64,000 bases of DNA, from positions 1 to 64,000 of the forward strand of contig NZ_JACZCR010000028.1 in NCBI RefSeq assembly GCF_014904735.1, read 5' to 3'. The position numbers were made by a program, and so were the translations under genes. Under the pieces are notes generated by a model, which was given only the letters and a program-made list of their open reading frames with translations, was not told where the DNA came from and did no database searches. Origin of the DNA: Microbulbifer hainanensis (GTDB taxonomy: Bacteria; Pseudomonadota; Gammaproteobacteria; Pseudomonadales; Cellvibrionaceae). Positions 17,056-25,136 of the stretch are shown piece by piece. How positions within the stretch are numbered: the first letter of the stretch is position 1; every line of letters starts with the position of its first letter.

Positions 17056-17118
17056 TTTTGACTTGCGGTAAAGCGCGATTGGGAACAAGCTCCCCGGTTG
17101 TTTGCTATCGAGTAACCC

Positions 17119-17292
17119 TAGGGCCTGTTCACACTAAATTCGCTAGCCGCGTTGCCGCCCCAAAACCGGGCCAGGCAAGGCGCGAGGAGCATGGTTTAGC
17201 GAGCTAAATGAGCGACGAGCAACGCTGCATGGCCCGTTTTGGGGCGCAACCCGAAGGGACGCGGCCATCAAATTTAGTGTGAACAGGCCCTA
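17119..17292. mobile_element. MITE-like element with perfect 22-bp terminal inverted repeats and TA ends
   Basis: A 174-base palindromic unit: the first 22 bases (TAGGGCCTGTTCACAC...) are the exact reverse complement of the last 22. Inside, a second pair of arms (around 17145-17170 and 17228-17265) shares CCGCGT, GCCCCAAAAC and GGGCCA with small indels. The centre carries TAGCGAGCTA and related GCGAG repeats. No coding potential is evident. The terminal TA dinucleotides fit a TA target-site duplication as made by IS630/Tc1-mariner-type transposases, with no transposase gene in the window. It ends two bases before the ATG of the next gene. Confidence 0.8.
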
Positions 17293-17294
17293 GT

Positions 17295-17765
17295 ATGTCC
17301 CTACCCGATTTAATTGGCGCAGTCCAGCCACGCATCGCGCTGTATCTGCCCCACCGCCCGCATGGAATGGAAGAACTGGTGATGGCTCCCAGTGCGCGGA
17401 CGCTGGTCGCAGCCAATTCCAATCACTGGCGCAAGATCGTCACTTTGCTGGCGAAGGTCGCAAGCCCGGAAGCCGATGACTGGCGGCGCTTCCGGGATGA
17501 GGAGCTGTTCCAGCAGACAGCTCTTTGTTTTGCGCCGCAGCTGATCAAATCCCTGTGCTGGCACTGGATCGGCGGCAAAGAAAACCTGCAACGTTTTGGG
17601 CACTTGCAACATAGCGCGGTGCCGCTGGCAGGATGCCAGGAAATACTTATTGACCCCGACAAACGTCTACTACTGACGCCCTACCTCGATTACCGGCAAC
17701 TCAGCAATGCACTGGTCAGTGAGATTCGCTCTGCGCTGTCCGCGCACGGCTTTTACTGCGGCTAG
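17295..17765 (+). CDS. Uncharacterised 156-aa protein
   Basis: A soluble-looking protein without signal peptide or membrane helix. Segments such as LVAANSNHWRKIVTLLAK, DDWRRFRDEELFQQ and CHWIGGKENLQRFG-like motifs suggest a compact alpha/beta protein, but I do not recognise a characterised family. The ATG is two bases past the MITE, so the ribosome site (AGG within ACAGGCCC) lies inside the element's terminal repeat. The native upstream region has therefore been displaced, or the true start is further in. It converges on the K+ channel gene, and codon usage looks like the core genome. Confidence 0.6.
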   Translation: MSLPDLIGAVQPRIALYLPHRPHGMEELVMAPSARTLVAANSNHWRKIVTLLAKVASPEADDWRRFRDEELFQQTALCFAPQLIKSLCWHWIGGKENLQRFGHLQHSAVPLAGCQEILIDPDKRLLLTPYLDYRQLSNALVSEIRSALSAHGFYCG

Positions 17766-17802
17766 ATTGCCACCAAATTCAAGGGCATTCGCCCGAACTT
17801 GC

Positions 17803-18264
17803 CTAAAAGTACTCCCACACCTTCTGCAATACCAGAAACAGAAATGCGGTAGAGCAACCAAACATCAACAAGCCGTTGATGGCCACCAGAGCACCGAGCA
17901 TTCGCCACGGCGATCTGAGCACGACGTCGCCATAACCCAGCGCGGTGATGGAAGTCGCGGAAAAATAGATGCTCTCAGTCAGGGTCGGCAGTAACCCCTT
18001 GCGCCACAAGAAAAGTCCCCAAACTATCGCTTCGATAACATGGGTAATGAAAAGCATCAAAAAACACGCAGGTACCAGGATCCTACCGGCATTATCCGGC
18101 CCGAAGTGCTGCAAAAGCCATGCGTGGGCCATGGTCAGCTGGCGGGCAACTTCCAGTAACACAATCGTGTGAAACTCGAAGACAATGGCGGCCAACGCCA
18201 GGGCAAGGCCAAACACCCGGCGCCGGTACCGCTTATCCATTACATGGTCGGTTGCCGTCGACAT
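17803..18264 (-). CDS. Two-TM potassium-channel-family protein
   Basis: The 153-residue inner-membrane protein has a first helix (about 17-38), a second (about 62-85), a re-entrant pore helix and the filter TALGYGDV (about 106-113), then a final helix (LVAINGLLMFGCSTAFLFLVLQ). This is the Ion_trans_2 layout with the K+ signature TxGYGD, here ALGYGD. There is no RCK or other ligand domain, so gating is unknown. Start at 18264 has GAGG upstream; ATG 18240 is an alternative. It lies 61 bases downstream of the outer-membrane factor gene on the same strand, across a 9-bp tandem repeat, and may be the last gene of that operon. Confidence 0.82.
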   Translation of the reverse strand: MSTATDHVMDKRYRRRVFGLALALAAIVFEFHTIVLLEVARQLTMAHAWLLQHFGPDNAGRILVPACFLMLFITHVIEAIVWGLFLWRKGLLPTLTESIYFSATSITALGYGDVVLRSPWRMLGALVAINGLLMFGCSTAFLFLVLQKVWEYF

Positions 18265-18280
18265 CCCTGCGCCTCAACCG

Positions 18281-18320
18281 GTTGCAGTTGTTGCAGTTGT
18301 TGCAGTTGTTGCAGTTGCAG
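18281..18320. repeat. 9-bp tandem repeat (GTTGCAGTT, about 4.4 copies)
   Basis: An exact short tandem repeat lies between the OMF stop codon and the K+ channel start on the minus strand. Copy-number slippage would change the spacer length in steps of nine bases. It encodes nothing. Confidence 0.85.
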
Positions 18321-18325
18321 AAGGA

Positions 18326-19756
18326 TCATTTGCGACTCACCGTTTCGACAACGGCCGGTGCGGCTTCAAAACTGCCGCCGAGCGCAAGATGCAATCGGAT
18401 CCGGTTGGCGATCTGCGCGTTGCGCAGTTTGATTACATTCGCCTCCACCAGCAATTGTTCCGCCTGCAGCTGCTCGACCCAGAGCAAATCCCTTTTCCCG
18501 GCACGGTACTGCTCCGCGGCTATCTTCACTGCTCGGGATCGGTCCGCCAGTGAGCGCTCCGCATACCGCAATTGATTTGCCAGTAGTGTTTCGCTGGCAA
18601 GCACATTCTCGACTTCGCGAAATGCATTGAGTACAACGCTGCCATAGTAGGAGACGGCCTGCGCCTGTTGCGCGGTGGCAATTTTAAGGGCGGCACAAAG
18701 GGCACCGCCCTCGTAAATGGGAATGGTGGTTCCTATCTGCGCTGAAACAAGCTTCGGACTGAGACCCAGCTGGCTTAGCAGATGATCGCCCACCCGCTCC
18801 GCAGTAAGCGCCATGGAAAAAGATGGTAACAGTGCAAGCCGCGCCGCTTCCTGCTGATGGAAGGCCGCCAGCACCTGATATTCTGCGGCCAGAATATCGG
18901 GCCGCTGAATCAGCAAATCGACCGGCACCCCAGAGGCGACTGGTGGCGGCAACCGCGGATAGGCCGGGGAAGCGGCGATTTCCGCCGCAGGATAGCGCCC
19001 GAGCAGCACTTCCAGGCTGCGCAGAGCATGCCCGTAACTGATACGCGCTTCTTCCTGCGCAGCCTGGGCGGACTCCTGCCGGGCGCGGGCGTCGACAACA
19101 TCCAGCTCCGAACTCTTGCCGCTGGTGTGGCGTATCCTGGCCAGATCCAGCAGTCGACCGTAGATGCCGACGGCCCGCTCAGCGAGCTGAAGTATCTGCC
19201 GCGCCTCTGTGGTGACATACCAGTTCAGTGCAACCGTTGCCGCCAGCGATTGACGCGCGTATGCGAAATCCAGCGTACTGGCTTCGAAATTGTCCGCTGC
19301 GGCGGCACGCTGGGCCCGCAGTCGCCCCCAGATGTCCAGCTCCCAGGTCATACTCAGCGCGGCCACCGTGTGATTGAAGGTGTGTTTGAAGTCTTCCTCG
19401 TCCCCGAAATCGTGGGTCCGCTTGCCGCTGATCTGCCCGCCCAATTGCGGCAGCAACTGAGCGCCTACCACGGTCACGGTCTGCCGGGCCACTTCCACGC
19501 TATCCGCCGCCTGACGTAAATCGAGATTATTGGCCAGCGCCTCGCTGACCAGGGAATCCAATACCGGATCGTTGAAAGTCTGCAGCCAGTTATTGGCCAC
19601 CGCCGCGGGGTTACCCCCGGCGATCCATTCCGGAGGAATAGCCGTTTCCACAGGCAGGGACTGATCGAATATTTCCATTTGTGTCGGCGGCGCCCGCAGC
19701 GCACAGGCGCCCAGGAAAAGGGAGAGAACGATTAGAGCCCCGTTGCCACGCATCAT
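18326..19756 (-). CDS. Outer-membrane efflux factor, NodT-type lipoprotein
   Basis: A TolC-like trimeric exit duct component of 476 residues. The N-terminus is a lipoprotein signal with lipobox LGAC (Cys18). The body shows the duplicated OEP repeats: LVSEALANNLDLRQAADSVEVARQTV in the first half and RPDILAAEYQVLAAFHQQEAARLALLPSF in the second, a segment diagnostic of NodT/OprM-type factors. It overlaps the stop codon of the HlyD-type gene by four bases, so the two are co-translated. No inner-membrane pump of the RND, ABC or MFS type is encoded in this operon; the companion is a DUF3302 membrane protein. Confidence 0.9.
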   Translation of the reverse strand: MMRGNGALIVLSLFLGACALRAPPTQMEIFDQSLPVETAIPPEWIAGGNPAAVANNWLQTFNDPVLDSLVSEALANNLDLRQAADSVEVARQTVTVVGAQLLPQLGGQISGKRTHDFGDEEDFKHTFNHTVAALSMTWELDIWGRLRAQRAAAADNFEASTLDFAYARQSLAATVALNWYVTTEARQILQLAERAVGIYGRLLDLARIRHTSGKSSELDVVDARARQESAQAAQEEARISYGHALRSLEVLLGRYPAAEIAASPAYPRLPPPVASGVPVDLLIQRPDILAAEYQVLAAFHQQEAARLALLPSFSMALTAERVGDHLLSQLGLSPKLVSAQIGTTIPIYEGGALCAALKIATAQQAQAVSYYGSVVLNAFREVENVLASETLLANQLRYAERSLADRSRAVKIAAEQYRAGKRDLLWVEQLQAEQLLVEANVIKLRNAQIANRIRLHLALGGSFEAAPAVVETVSRK

Positions 19757-20907
19757 CCGGCGAAGGGATAGAGCCAGTTGGCCCAGGAATAGACCCGGAT
19801 CCCGACCTTGCGCAGCACCACGAAACCGCTCGAAGGATTTGTGTAGATGGCAGCGCGGCCCTGGGTGCCGATGGGAAATTTTGACTGGTCATCGCCATCG
19901 AGACGGATCGCCACGACAAATTGTCCCTGGGGTAACTCCTCTGGCTTGTAGACGAATCTGGGTAATCTGCCGCTGGGCAGCATCTGTCCACGACCACTGC
20001 CCTGCCAGATTGCTTCGACCTTGCCAGTGAAAATCTGGCCCGGGTAGAGGTCCAGCGCGATTTCAGCCTCCTGCCCCGGCTTCACATATTTGAGGTTTTC
20101 CTGGAAGTAATTGGCCAGTAGATAGCGATCGGAATCGCAAATGAAGGTCGCGATGGCACCAATACGCAACGCGCCGGCGACCATACCCGGGCGCACCTGC
20201 AGATTGATGACATAGCCATCTTCCGGCGCGACCATCAGGGTATTGTCGAGATAAAAGCGGGCCAGATCGAGTTTCGCCTGGATGGTGGCGACCGTGGTGT
20301 TAATACCGCCGATCTGCGAGTTGTATTCAAGCTCGGCCCGGTCAACCTCCGCTTCCGCCTCGCGAATACTCGCCTCATTGGCCGCGACCCGCGCAGCCCA
20401 CTTCTGTGCATCCTCCTCAGGACCGGCACCTTTACCCGCCAGACTGGCAGAGAGCTTCTGTTCGTAGCGGGCGTAGACCAGTTCGCTCTCCAGCTGTATG
20501 ACCTTCTGCGTCGCCACATCAATATCGGCCTTCAGCACCCGCACATTCTGCTTTGCCTTGGCGAGTTCTGCCTCGAGTTCCTTGACCTTGAGTTCGTATG
20601 GCCGGCGGTCGAACTGGAACAGAGGCTGCCCCTTCTTAACCGGCGCATTGGGTTCCACCAATACCTGTGTTACCAGCGTCGGTTCATTCAGGCGCGGCGT
20701 TAATTGAATGGTGTGTTGAATCAACCTGGCGTCGGTGGAATAAGGCGTAACAAAGCGGAGTCCGATCAGAAAGATGATCAACAGGTGAAGTCCAACGGAG
20801 ACCGAAACAATGCCCCAGACGATATTGAACTTCATCCATTTGAATTTGAAAAACGTGAGCCAGACGGCGACGATATAGACGAACAGCAGCACAAACCCCA
20901 AGAGCAT
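19753..20907 (-). CDS. HlyD-family membrane fusion protein (YibH/YiaV type)
   Basis: The 384-residue periplasmic adaptor has two N-terminal membrane segments (about 1-19 and 27-52), unlike the single anchor of most adaptors; this fits the YibH/YiaV group. Then come the first lipoyl half (VLVEPNAPVKKGQPLFQFD), a long coiled-coil hairpin (about 108-215, KELEAELAKAKQNV...), the second lipoyl half (MVAPEDGYVINLQVRPGMV) and a beta-barrel domain (GQEAEIALDLYPGQIF). It lies between DUF3302 and OMF genes on one transcript. The exported substrate is unknown. E. coli YiaV is paired with the DUF3302 protein YiaW in the same way, which supports the assignment. Confidence 0.88.
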   Translation of the reverse strand: MLLGFVLLFVYIVAVWLTFFKFKWMKFNIVWGIVSVSVGLHLLIIFLIGLRFVTPYSTDARLIQHTIQLTPRLNEPTLVTQVLVEPNAPVKKGQPLFQFDRRPYELKVKELEAELAKAKQNVRVLKADIDVATQKVIQLESELVYARYEQKLSASLAGKGAGPEEDAQKWAARVAANEASIREAEAEVDRAELEYNSQIGGINTTVATIQAKLDLARFYLDNTLMVAPEDGYVINLQVRPGMVAGALRIGAIATFICDSDRYLLANYFQENLKYVKPGQEAEIALDLYPGQIFTGKVEAIWQGSGRGQMLPSGRLPRFVYKPEELPQGQFVVAIRLDGDDQSKFPIGTQGRAAIYTNPSSGFVVLRKVGIRVYSWANWLYPFAG

Positions 20908-20919
20908 GCGATCGTCTCC

Positions 20920-21288
20920 TCACTCCTTGGTATTGTCGCCCGGCGGATTTTTCCCGTGTGGCGGGGGCTTGCTTCGCTTTGCCTCGTCCTCCCCACTCAG
21001 GCGGGCAATCGACTCTTCCAACGCCCGCGCCTCTTCCGCAGGAAGACGACGGATATCCACGGTATCGGTTGGTTTAAACGCCCAGATAAAAGCGTTGATC
21101 CAGGGCACGACCGCCAGAAAACCAGCGTACCCCATAATTTTTACCGCCTCCGCATCCGGGTGCTTGCGCGAAATCGCAATCTTGCCTGGCAGCCCAGCAA
21201 TCCAGAGCAAGATGATAAGTATTGAAATACCCGCGGCGATGACCGCCAGAAAGGTCAGATAGTCCCAGCCGTTCAGTTTAAAGCCCAT
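20920..21288 (-). CDS. DUF3302 (YiaW-like) inner-membrane protein
   Basis: The 122-residue protein has two hydrophobic helices (about 9-33 and 46-65) and a charged, Pro/Lys-rich C-terminal tail (SKPPPHGKNPPGD). The opening GWDYLTFLAVIAAG is typical of DUF3302. The ATG at 21288 is preferred over an upstream in-frame ATG at 21375 because the family begins near this point. It is the first gene of the operon with the HlyD-type adaptor (12-base gap) and the outer-membrane factor. Its job is unknown; the context suggests it helps the adaptor function. Confidence 0.82.
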   Translation of the reverse strand: MGFKLNGWDYLTFLAVIAAGISILIILLWIAGLPGKIAISRKHPDAEAVKIMGYAGFLAVVPWINAFIWAFKPTDTVDIRRLPAEEARALEESIARLSGEDEAKRSKPPPHGKNPPGDNTKE

Positions 21289-21530
21289 CGGCGTACCTCT
21301 TCGAACTGCGTGCCTGCCCGCACACAACGAAAAATTCTTTTGCCAACGGGTGATATAGTTCAGTCGCTGGAACACCGCAACGCCGCTGGCGTCGATTTCT
21401 GTCAGCCGCGCCGGGCTATATTCTTCTTGCCGATGGTACAGGCTGCTACGCTGATTGCCGGCAACCAGTTTCTACGCCGCTGCCTGGTTTCCGATTCGGA
21501 CGAACCAGCTGACCGTAATTGCGAGAGACA

Positions 21531-22199
21531 ATGAAAAGGGTCCTAACGACAGGTTTCGAGGCTTTCGGCAATACGCCAATCAATCCCGCAGAGTCCGTTA
21601 TGCGGGCGCTTGACGGAAGTCAGATCGCTGGCGCGGACATCACCGGAATTGTGGTTCCGAATAATTTTTTTGAGTGCATCGACGTCGTGCGTAGCAGCAT
21701 CGAGGATATCCGCCCGGAATTAGTCGTGATGATGGGCGAGTACGGCGGCCGGGCCACTATTACAGTCGAACGTATCGCCCAAAATTTCAACGATTCGACG
21801 CGTTATCAATTGCGAGACAATCGCGGCGTAGCACTACAGGGCGAACCAACGGTGCCCGGCGGGCCCACAGCCTATCGCAGCACACTCCCCTTGCGTGCGA
21901 TGGTCCAGGCCATGCGCGCCGCCGGCGTTCCCGCCGATATCTCGGACACAGCCGCCACCTTCTGCTGCAACCACCTGATGTACGGTATCCTGCATTACAT
22001 CGACAGCAATAGACTGGATATCCGCGCCGGCTGGATTCACCTGCCCCATTTACCCGAGGTCGCCGCCCTCCAGGAGAACCTGGGCGCACCCAGTATGTCC
22101 GTCGCCACCGCGGTTCAGGGTGTGACAGCCGCCATAGGTGCCGCACTGCAGCACGCGACGGATATCGACGAACCCAGTTTCTCGCGACTCCAGATTTAG
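21531..22199 (+). CDS. pcp: Pyroglutamyl-peptidase I
   Basis: This cysteine peptidase (family C15) removes N-terminal pyroglutamate from peptides in the cytoplasm. The 222-residue protein has the N-terminal TGFEAFG motif, Glu80 in ITVERIAQN, the catalytic Cys in ATFCCNHLMY (Cys146 by alignment to the usual VCN), and His170 in WIHLPHLP, completing the Glu-Cys-His triad. The length is close to that of the family. The ATG at 21531 is preferred over one four codons earlier because MKRVLTTGFE is the usual family start. Transcribed alone, divergent from the DUF3302 operon. Confidence 0.93.
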   Translation: MKRVLTTGFEAFGNTPINPAESVMRALDGSQIAGADITGIVVPNNFFECIDVVRSSIEDIRPELVVMMGEYGGRATITVERIAQNFNDSTRYQLRDNRGVALQGEPTVPGGPTAYRSTLPLRAMVQAMRAAGVPADISDTAATFCCNHLMYGILHYIDSNRLDIRAGWIHLPHLPEVAALQENLGAPSMSVATAVQGVTAAIGAALQHATDIDEPSFSRLQI

Positions 22200-22285
22200 G
22201 TAATCTCTGTCAGGCTCAGCGGTAGTGTCTCGCCTGGAGGCCACCACTTTGCCCGTCTGTCAGTATTTTTTTGGAAAAGCGCACT

Positions 22286-22933
22286 ATGGAACACGAATTC
22301 TGGAACCAGCGGTGGGAAAACAATGAGATCGGCTTTCACGAGCGGGAGGCCAACCCGGCGCTCGTACAGCATTTCCATGCGCTGGCACTGGCCGAAGAGA
22401 GCCGCATATTTTTGCCGCTGTGTGGCAAGACCCTGGATATCGGGTGGCTACTCGAAATGGGCTATCGCGTTGCCGGCGCAGAATTGAGTGAAATTGCGAT
22501 CAAGCAGTTATTTGAAGAGCTGAGTGTCACACCGGAAGTTTCCGATATCGGTGAGCTAAAGCACTATAGCGCCAGCAATATCGATATATACGGCGGCGAT
22601 ATTTTTAATCTCTCCGCGGAGATACTGGGCCCGGTAGACGCCATCTATGACCGTGCGGCGCTGGTCGCTTTACCGGAGCCAATGCGAACCCGCTACACCA
22701 CGCACCTGATGGAGATTACCCGGCAGGCACCGCAGCTACTGATTGCCTTTGTTTACGATCAAAGCCTGCTCCCGGGGCCTCCTTTTTCAGTGACCGAGGC
22801 GGATGTAAAACGCTATTACGACGATAGCTATCAACTGAACCTTCTGGAGAGCAAAGCGGTTCACGGTGGACTCAAGGGTAAATGCCCTGCAGAGGAGTGC
22901 ATCTGGCTGCTCAACCGTGAGGAACAGGTTTGA
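22286..22933 (+). CDS. tpm: Thiopurine S-methyltransferase family protein
   Basis: A class I SAM-dependent methyltransferase of 215 residues. The N-terminal FWNQRWENNEIGFHE and the SAM-loop segment RIFLPLCGKTLDIGWL are diagnostic of TPMT. Bacterial Tpm methylates thiopurines and also selenite or tellurite species, giving volatile products. GPVDAIYDRAALVALP corresponds to motif IV. Start ATG 22286 chosen because MEHEFW matches the family start. It lies between pcp and trxC on the same strand, 86 bases after pcp and 55 before trxC. Confidence 0.92.
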   Translation: MEHEFWNQRWENNEIGFHEREANPALVQHFHALALAEESRIFLPLCGKTLDIGWLLEMGYRVAGAELSEIAIKQLFEELSVTPEVSDIGELKHYSASNIDIYGGDIFNLSAEILGPVDAIYDRAALVALPEPMRTRYTTHLMEITRQAPQLLIAFVYDQSLLPGPPFSVTEADVKRYYDDSYQLNLLESKAVHGGLKGKCPAEECIWLLNREEQV

Positions 22934-22988
22934 TACTCCGCCCAGTGCCGGCATCATCCACACACCATCAAGCTTCTGGGAATATGCC

Positions 22989-23444
22989 ATGACAGAACTG
23001 TCCCCACTACAGATCGTTTGCCCAGCCTGCACGGCCGTCAACCGTGTTCCGCCGCACAAGCTCGGCGACAAACCGCTTTGCGGCAAGTGCCGGACCGGGC
23101 TGATCTCCGGACAGCCGATCAATGCCAGCGATCAGAATTTCCGCAGATATATCGAAAAGTCTGACCTGCCGCTGGTAGTGGACTTCTGGGCTACATGGTG
23201 TGGTCCCTGCCAGCAGTTCGCCCCGGTATTCAGTCAGGTCGCTGCTGAGATGGCAACCCGGGCGATCTTCCTGAAACTCGATACCGAAGCCAACCAGACC
23301 ACAGCGGCGAACTATCAGATCCGGTCGATACCGACATTGATGATGTTCCACCGCGGACAGGAAGTGGCGCGCCTTTCCGGTGCATTACCAAAAGCACAGT
23401 TCCAGCAGTGGCTCAACCAGCAGCTTTCGACTTTGCCCCGGTAA
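22989..23444 (+). CDS. trxC: Thioredoxin 2 (zinc-binding thioredoxin TrxC)
   Basis: The 151-residue protein has an N-terminal zinc finger with two CxxC pairs (Cys11/14 and Cys31/34) and a thioredoxin domain with the active site WCGPC (70-74) and the cis-Pro loop SIPTLMMF. TrxC reduces disulfides in the cytoplasm and is often induced by oxidative stress; the zinc site makes it redox-sensitive. The ATG at 22989 gives the standard family N-terminus. It follows tpm closely and may share its transcript. Confidence 0.95.
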   Translation: MTELSPLQIVCPACTAVNRVPPHKLGDKPLCGKCRTGLISGQPINASDQNFRRYIEKSDLPLVVDFWATWCGPCQQFAPVFSQVAAEMATRAIFLKLDTEANQTTAANYQIRSIPTLMMFHRGQEVARLSGALPKAQFQQWLNQQLSTLPR

Positions 23445-23497
23445 AGCACTGGAAATAGCAAGGTTGCGGATAGCGGTCACAAGGACCGCTTCCCCGA

Positions 23498-23641
23498 CTA
23501 GAGATGAATATTCAATATCTGGATCAGGCCGATGGCGATCAGGTAAAACGCCACGATATAGTTCAGCAGCTTCGGCTTGATCAGGATCGCGATACCCGCG
23601 ATAACGGCCAGCAGCGGTAAAAGCTCCAGGTGCAGAGTCAT
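23498..23641 (-). CDS. DUF3096 small membrane protein
   Basis: A 47-residue protein beginning MTLHLELLPLLAVIAG and ending IQILNIHL. It is almost entirely two short hydrophobic segments joined by KPKLLNYIVAFYL, and the LLALIAGI.ILI.P..LNYIVA.YLI..G pattern is characteristic of DUF3096. It is easily missed by gene callers because of its size. Coding is convergent with trxC. The function is unknown; members are predicted inner-membrane peptides. Confidence 0.75.
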   Translation of the reverse strand: MTLHLELLPLLAVIAGIAILIKPKLLNYIVAFYLIAIGLIQILNIHL

Positions 23642-23763
23642 TCAGTTTCACCTTATATTATCTGGTTAAAAGACAGCAATGACTTTACTGAGACCTCTCG
23701 CCTGGCGCAACGAACGGGCTCGAGAAATCAAATCTGATTCTCGGGCCGAATCTCCTGAAACCG

Positions 23764-24513
23764 TCAGCTCACCTCGCTCACTTCGGCATCCTGCCGCTTC
23801 ACCTGTTTGTGCTGGTCTTCACTGAGCCCTTTTTTCCAGTAACTGGATACATAGCGATGGCTATTCGGCACAGCCCATTGCTGGCGGAAATACTGGCGCA
23901 GTTGCTGCATTTCGCTGAATTCACAGGCAGCCCATACCGAAGGCTGTCCCGACGGGCAAGACAGTGTCTCGATATGCTCTAGCAGGGCCGACTCCCCCTC
24001 CTCCTCGGTGGGACAGACAATCCAGTGAATGTCCACTCCTTGTGGATGCGGCAACACTTGTATGTCCGACTCGTCCACGACCGTAATAACCGCGTAACCG
24101 CGGGCCGACTCCGGTAACAGGTCTAGATTCACACTGATGGCGGGGAGCGCCGTCATATCCCCCGCGAGCAGAAACCAGTCTGCATCGGGATTGATCAGCT
24201 TTCTAGCCCCGGGGCCGCCAACGAGTATGCGATCTCCCGGTTGCGCAGCCCGTGCCCAGGCAGAAGCGGGCCCTGCATGTTCATGGATAACAAAATCAAC
24301 GTCGATCTCATTGTCACGCTGGTGACGGATCGTGTAGGTACGCATCAGAGGGCGCGCCCCTTCCGGCTGTGGGAACAGTAACTTTACGTAGGCACTTTCC
24401 TGTTCCGGGGGAAACGCCAGCATGGCCTCGCCACCCAGGGTAACGCGCAGCATGTGCGGGGTGACATAGACAGAGCGAATGACTTCGAACTCTTTCGGAG
24501 TGGGCTTGGGCAT
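23764..24513 (-). CDS. Siderophore-interacting protein (FAD-binding ferric-siderophore reductase family, ViuB-like)
   Basis: The 249-residue protein has the SIP layout: an N-terminal FAD-binding beta-barrel with RVTLGGEAM, YVKLLFPQPEG, RTYTIRHQ (the RxYT FAD motif) and PASAWARAAQPGD, followed by a NAD(P)H-binding-like half (LLAGDMTALPAISVNLD, WAACEFSEM). Such proteins reduce ferric siderophores in the cytoplasm to release iron. It is 42 bases downstream of the MarR regulator gene on the same strand, so the two form an operon that is probably autoregulated through the palindromes at 25014-25056. No siderophore receptor or synthesis genes are in the window. Confidence 0.9.
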   Translation of the reverse strand: MPKPTPKEFEVIRSVYVTPHMLRVTLGGEAMLAFPPEQESAYVKLLFPQPEGARPLMRTYTIRHQRDNEIDVDFVIHEHAGPASAWARAAQPGDRILVGGPGARKLINPDADWFLLAGDMTALPAISVNLDLLPESARGYAVITVVDESDIQVLPHPQGVDIHWIVCPTEEEGESALLEHIETLSCPSGQPSVWAACEFSEMQQLRQYFRQQWAVPNSHRYVSSYWKKGLSEDQHKQVKRQDAEVSEVS

Positions 24514-24555
24514 TGTATCTACCTCCTATCCCGATGCATTCATCGGGATTCTCGT

Positions 24556-24996
24556 CTATTGGGTAGCCGAATCACCTGTCAGGTTTTCGGCCATGGCCGC
24601 GGCAATACGAACGAAAGCGTCAATTTCTTCCTGACTCAGATTCCGGGTCATGTCCGCGGCGGTTTCCTGCTCCATGCTGCGCAATTCGCGCATGATGTCC
24701 CTGCCCTTTGGTGTCGGGTACAGCAACTGGCTGCGTCGGTCAGCGGGGTTGTCCCGCTTCTCAATGAGTTCTTCTTTCAATAGATCGTTCAGCACCCGCG
24801 TAATCTGTGCTTTATCGCGTTGCATGCGCTTGGCAATGGAGTGCGCGGTACATTCGGGATTACTGCAGACACCTTTAAGGGCCCGAATATGGGTGATCGG
24901 CAGATCGATCTGCCTATCCGCCACTGCCTGGCGCATCGCGGATTTGTAGGCGTGCATCAGGCGATGCAGTGCTTCGCTGATGGATGAGGCCGTCAT
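24556..24996 (-). CDS. MarR-family transcriptional regulator
   Basis: The 146-residue protein is a winged-helix MarR type. The central DNA-binding region runs from about residue 45 (CTAHSIAKRMQRDKAQITRVLNDLLKEELIEKR) into the wing DRRSQLLYPTPKG, with the DxR signature of the wing. Cys at 49 and 54 (GVCSNPEC) could be redox or metal sensors, but this is speculation. It is the first gene of an operon with the siderophore-interacting protein. Two near-identical palindromes just upstream are the likely operators, and autorepression is typical in this family. Confidence 0.9.
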   Translation of the reverse strand: MTASSISEALHRLMHAYKSAMRQAVADRQIDLPITHIRALKGVCSNPECTAHSIAKRMQRDKAQITRVLNDLLKEELIEKRDNPADRRSQLLYPTPKGRDIMRELRSMEQETAADMTRNLSQEEIDAFVRIAAAMAENLTGDSATQ

Positions 24997-25013
24997 GGCG
25001 ACACTCCGCTAAA

Positions 25014-25056
25014 GTTGACAATATCAACCTTAATCAAACTTGTTGATAATGTCAAC
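25014..25056. promoter_or_regulatory. Two MarR-type operator palindromes upstream of the marR-sip operon
   Basis: GTTGACAATATCAAC (25014-25028) and GTTGATAATGTCAAC (25042-25056) share the palindrome GTTGA-N5-TCAAC. Their centres are 28 bases apart and they lie 18-60 bases upstream of the regulator's start. Size and symmetry suit a MarR dimer. They also lie 80-120 bases upstream of hrpB. Confidence 0.75.
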
Positions 25057-25136
25057 AATGCTGGAGATACCCCTTCCGGACTATCGGTCATCTGCTGCCT
25101 CGCGGCGCGGCTCGGCAAACCGTTATAATCGCGCCC

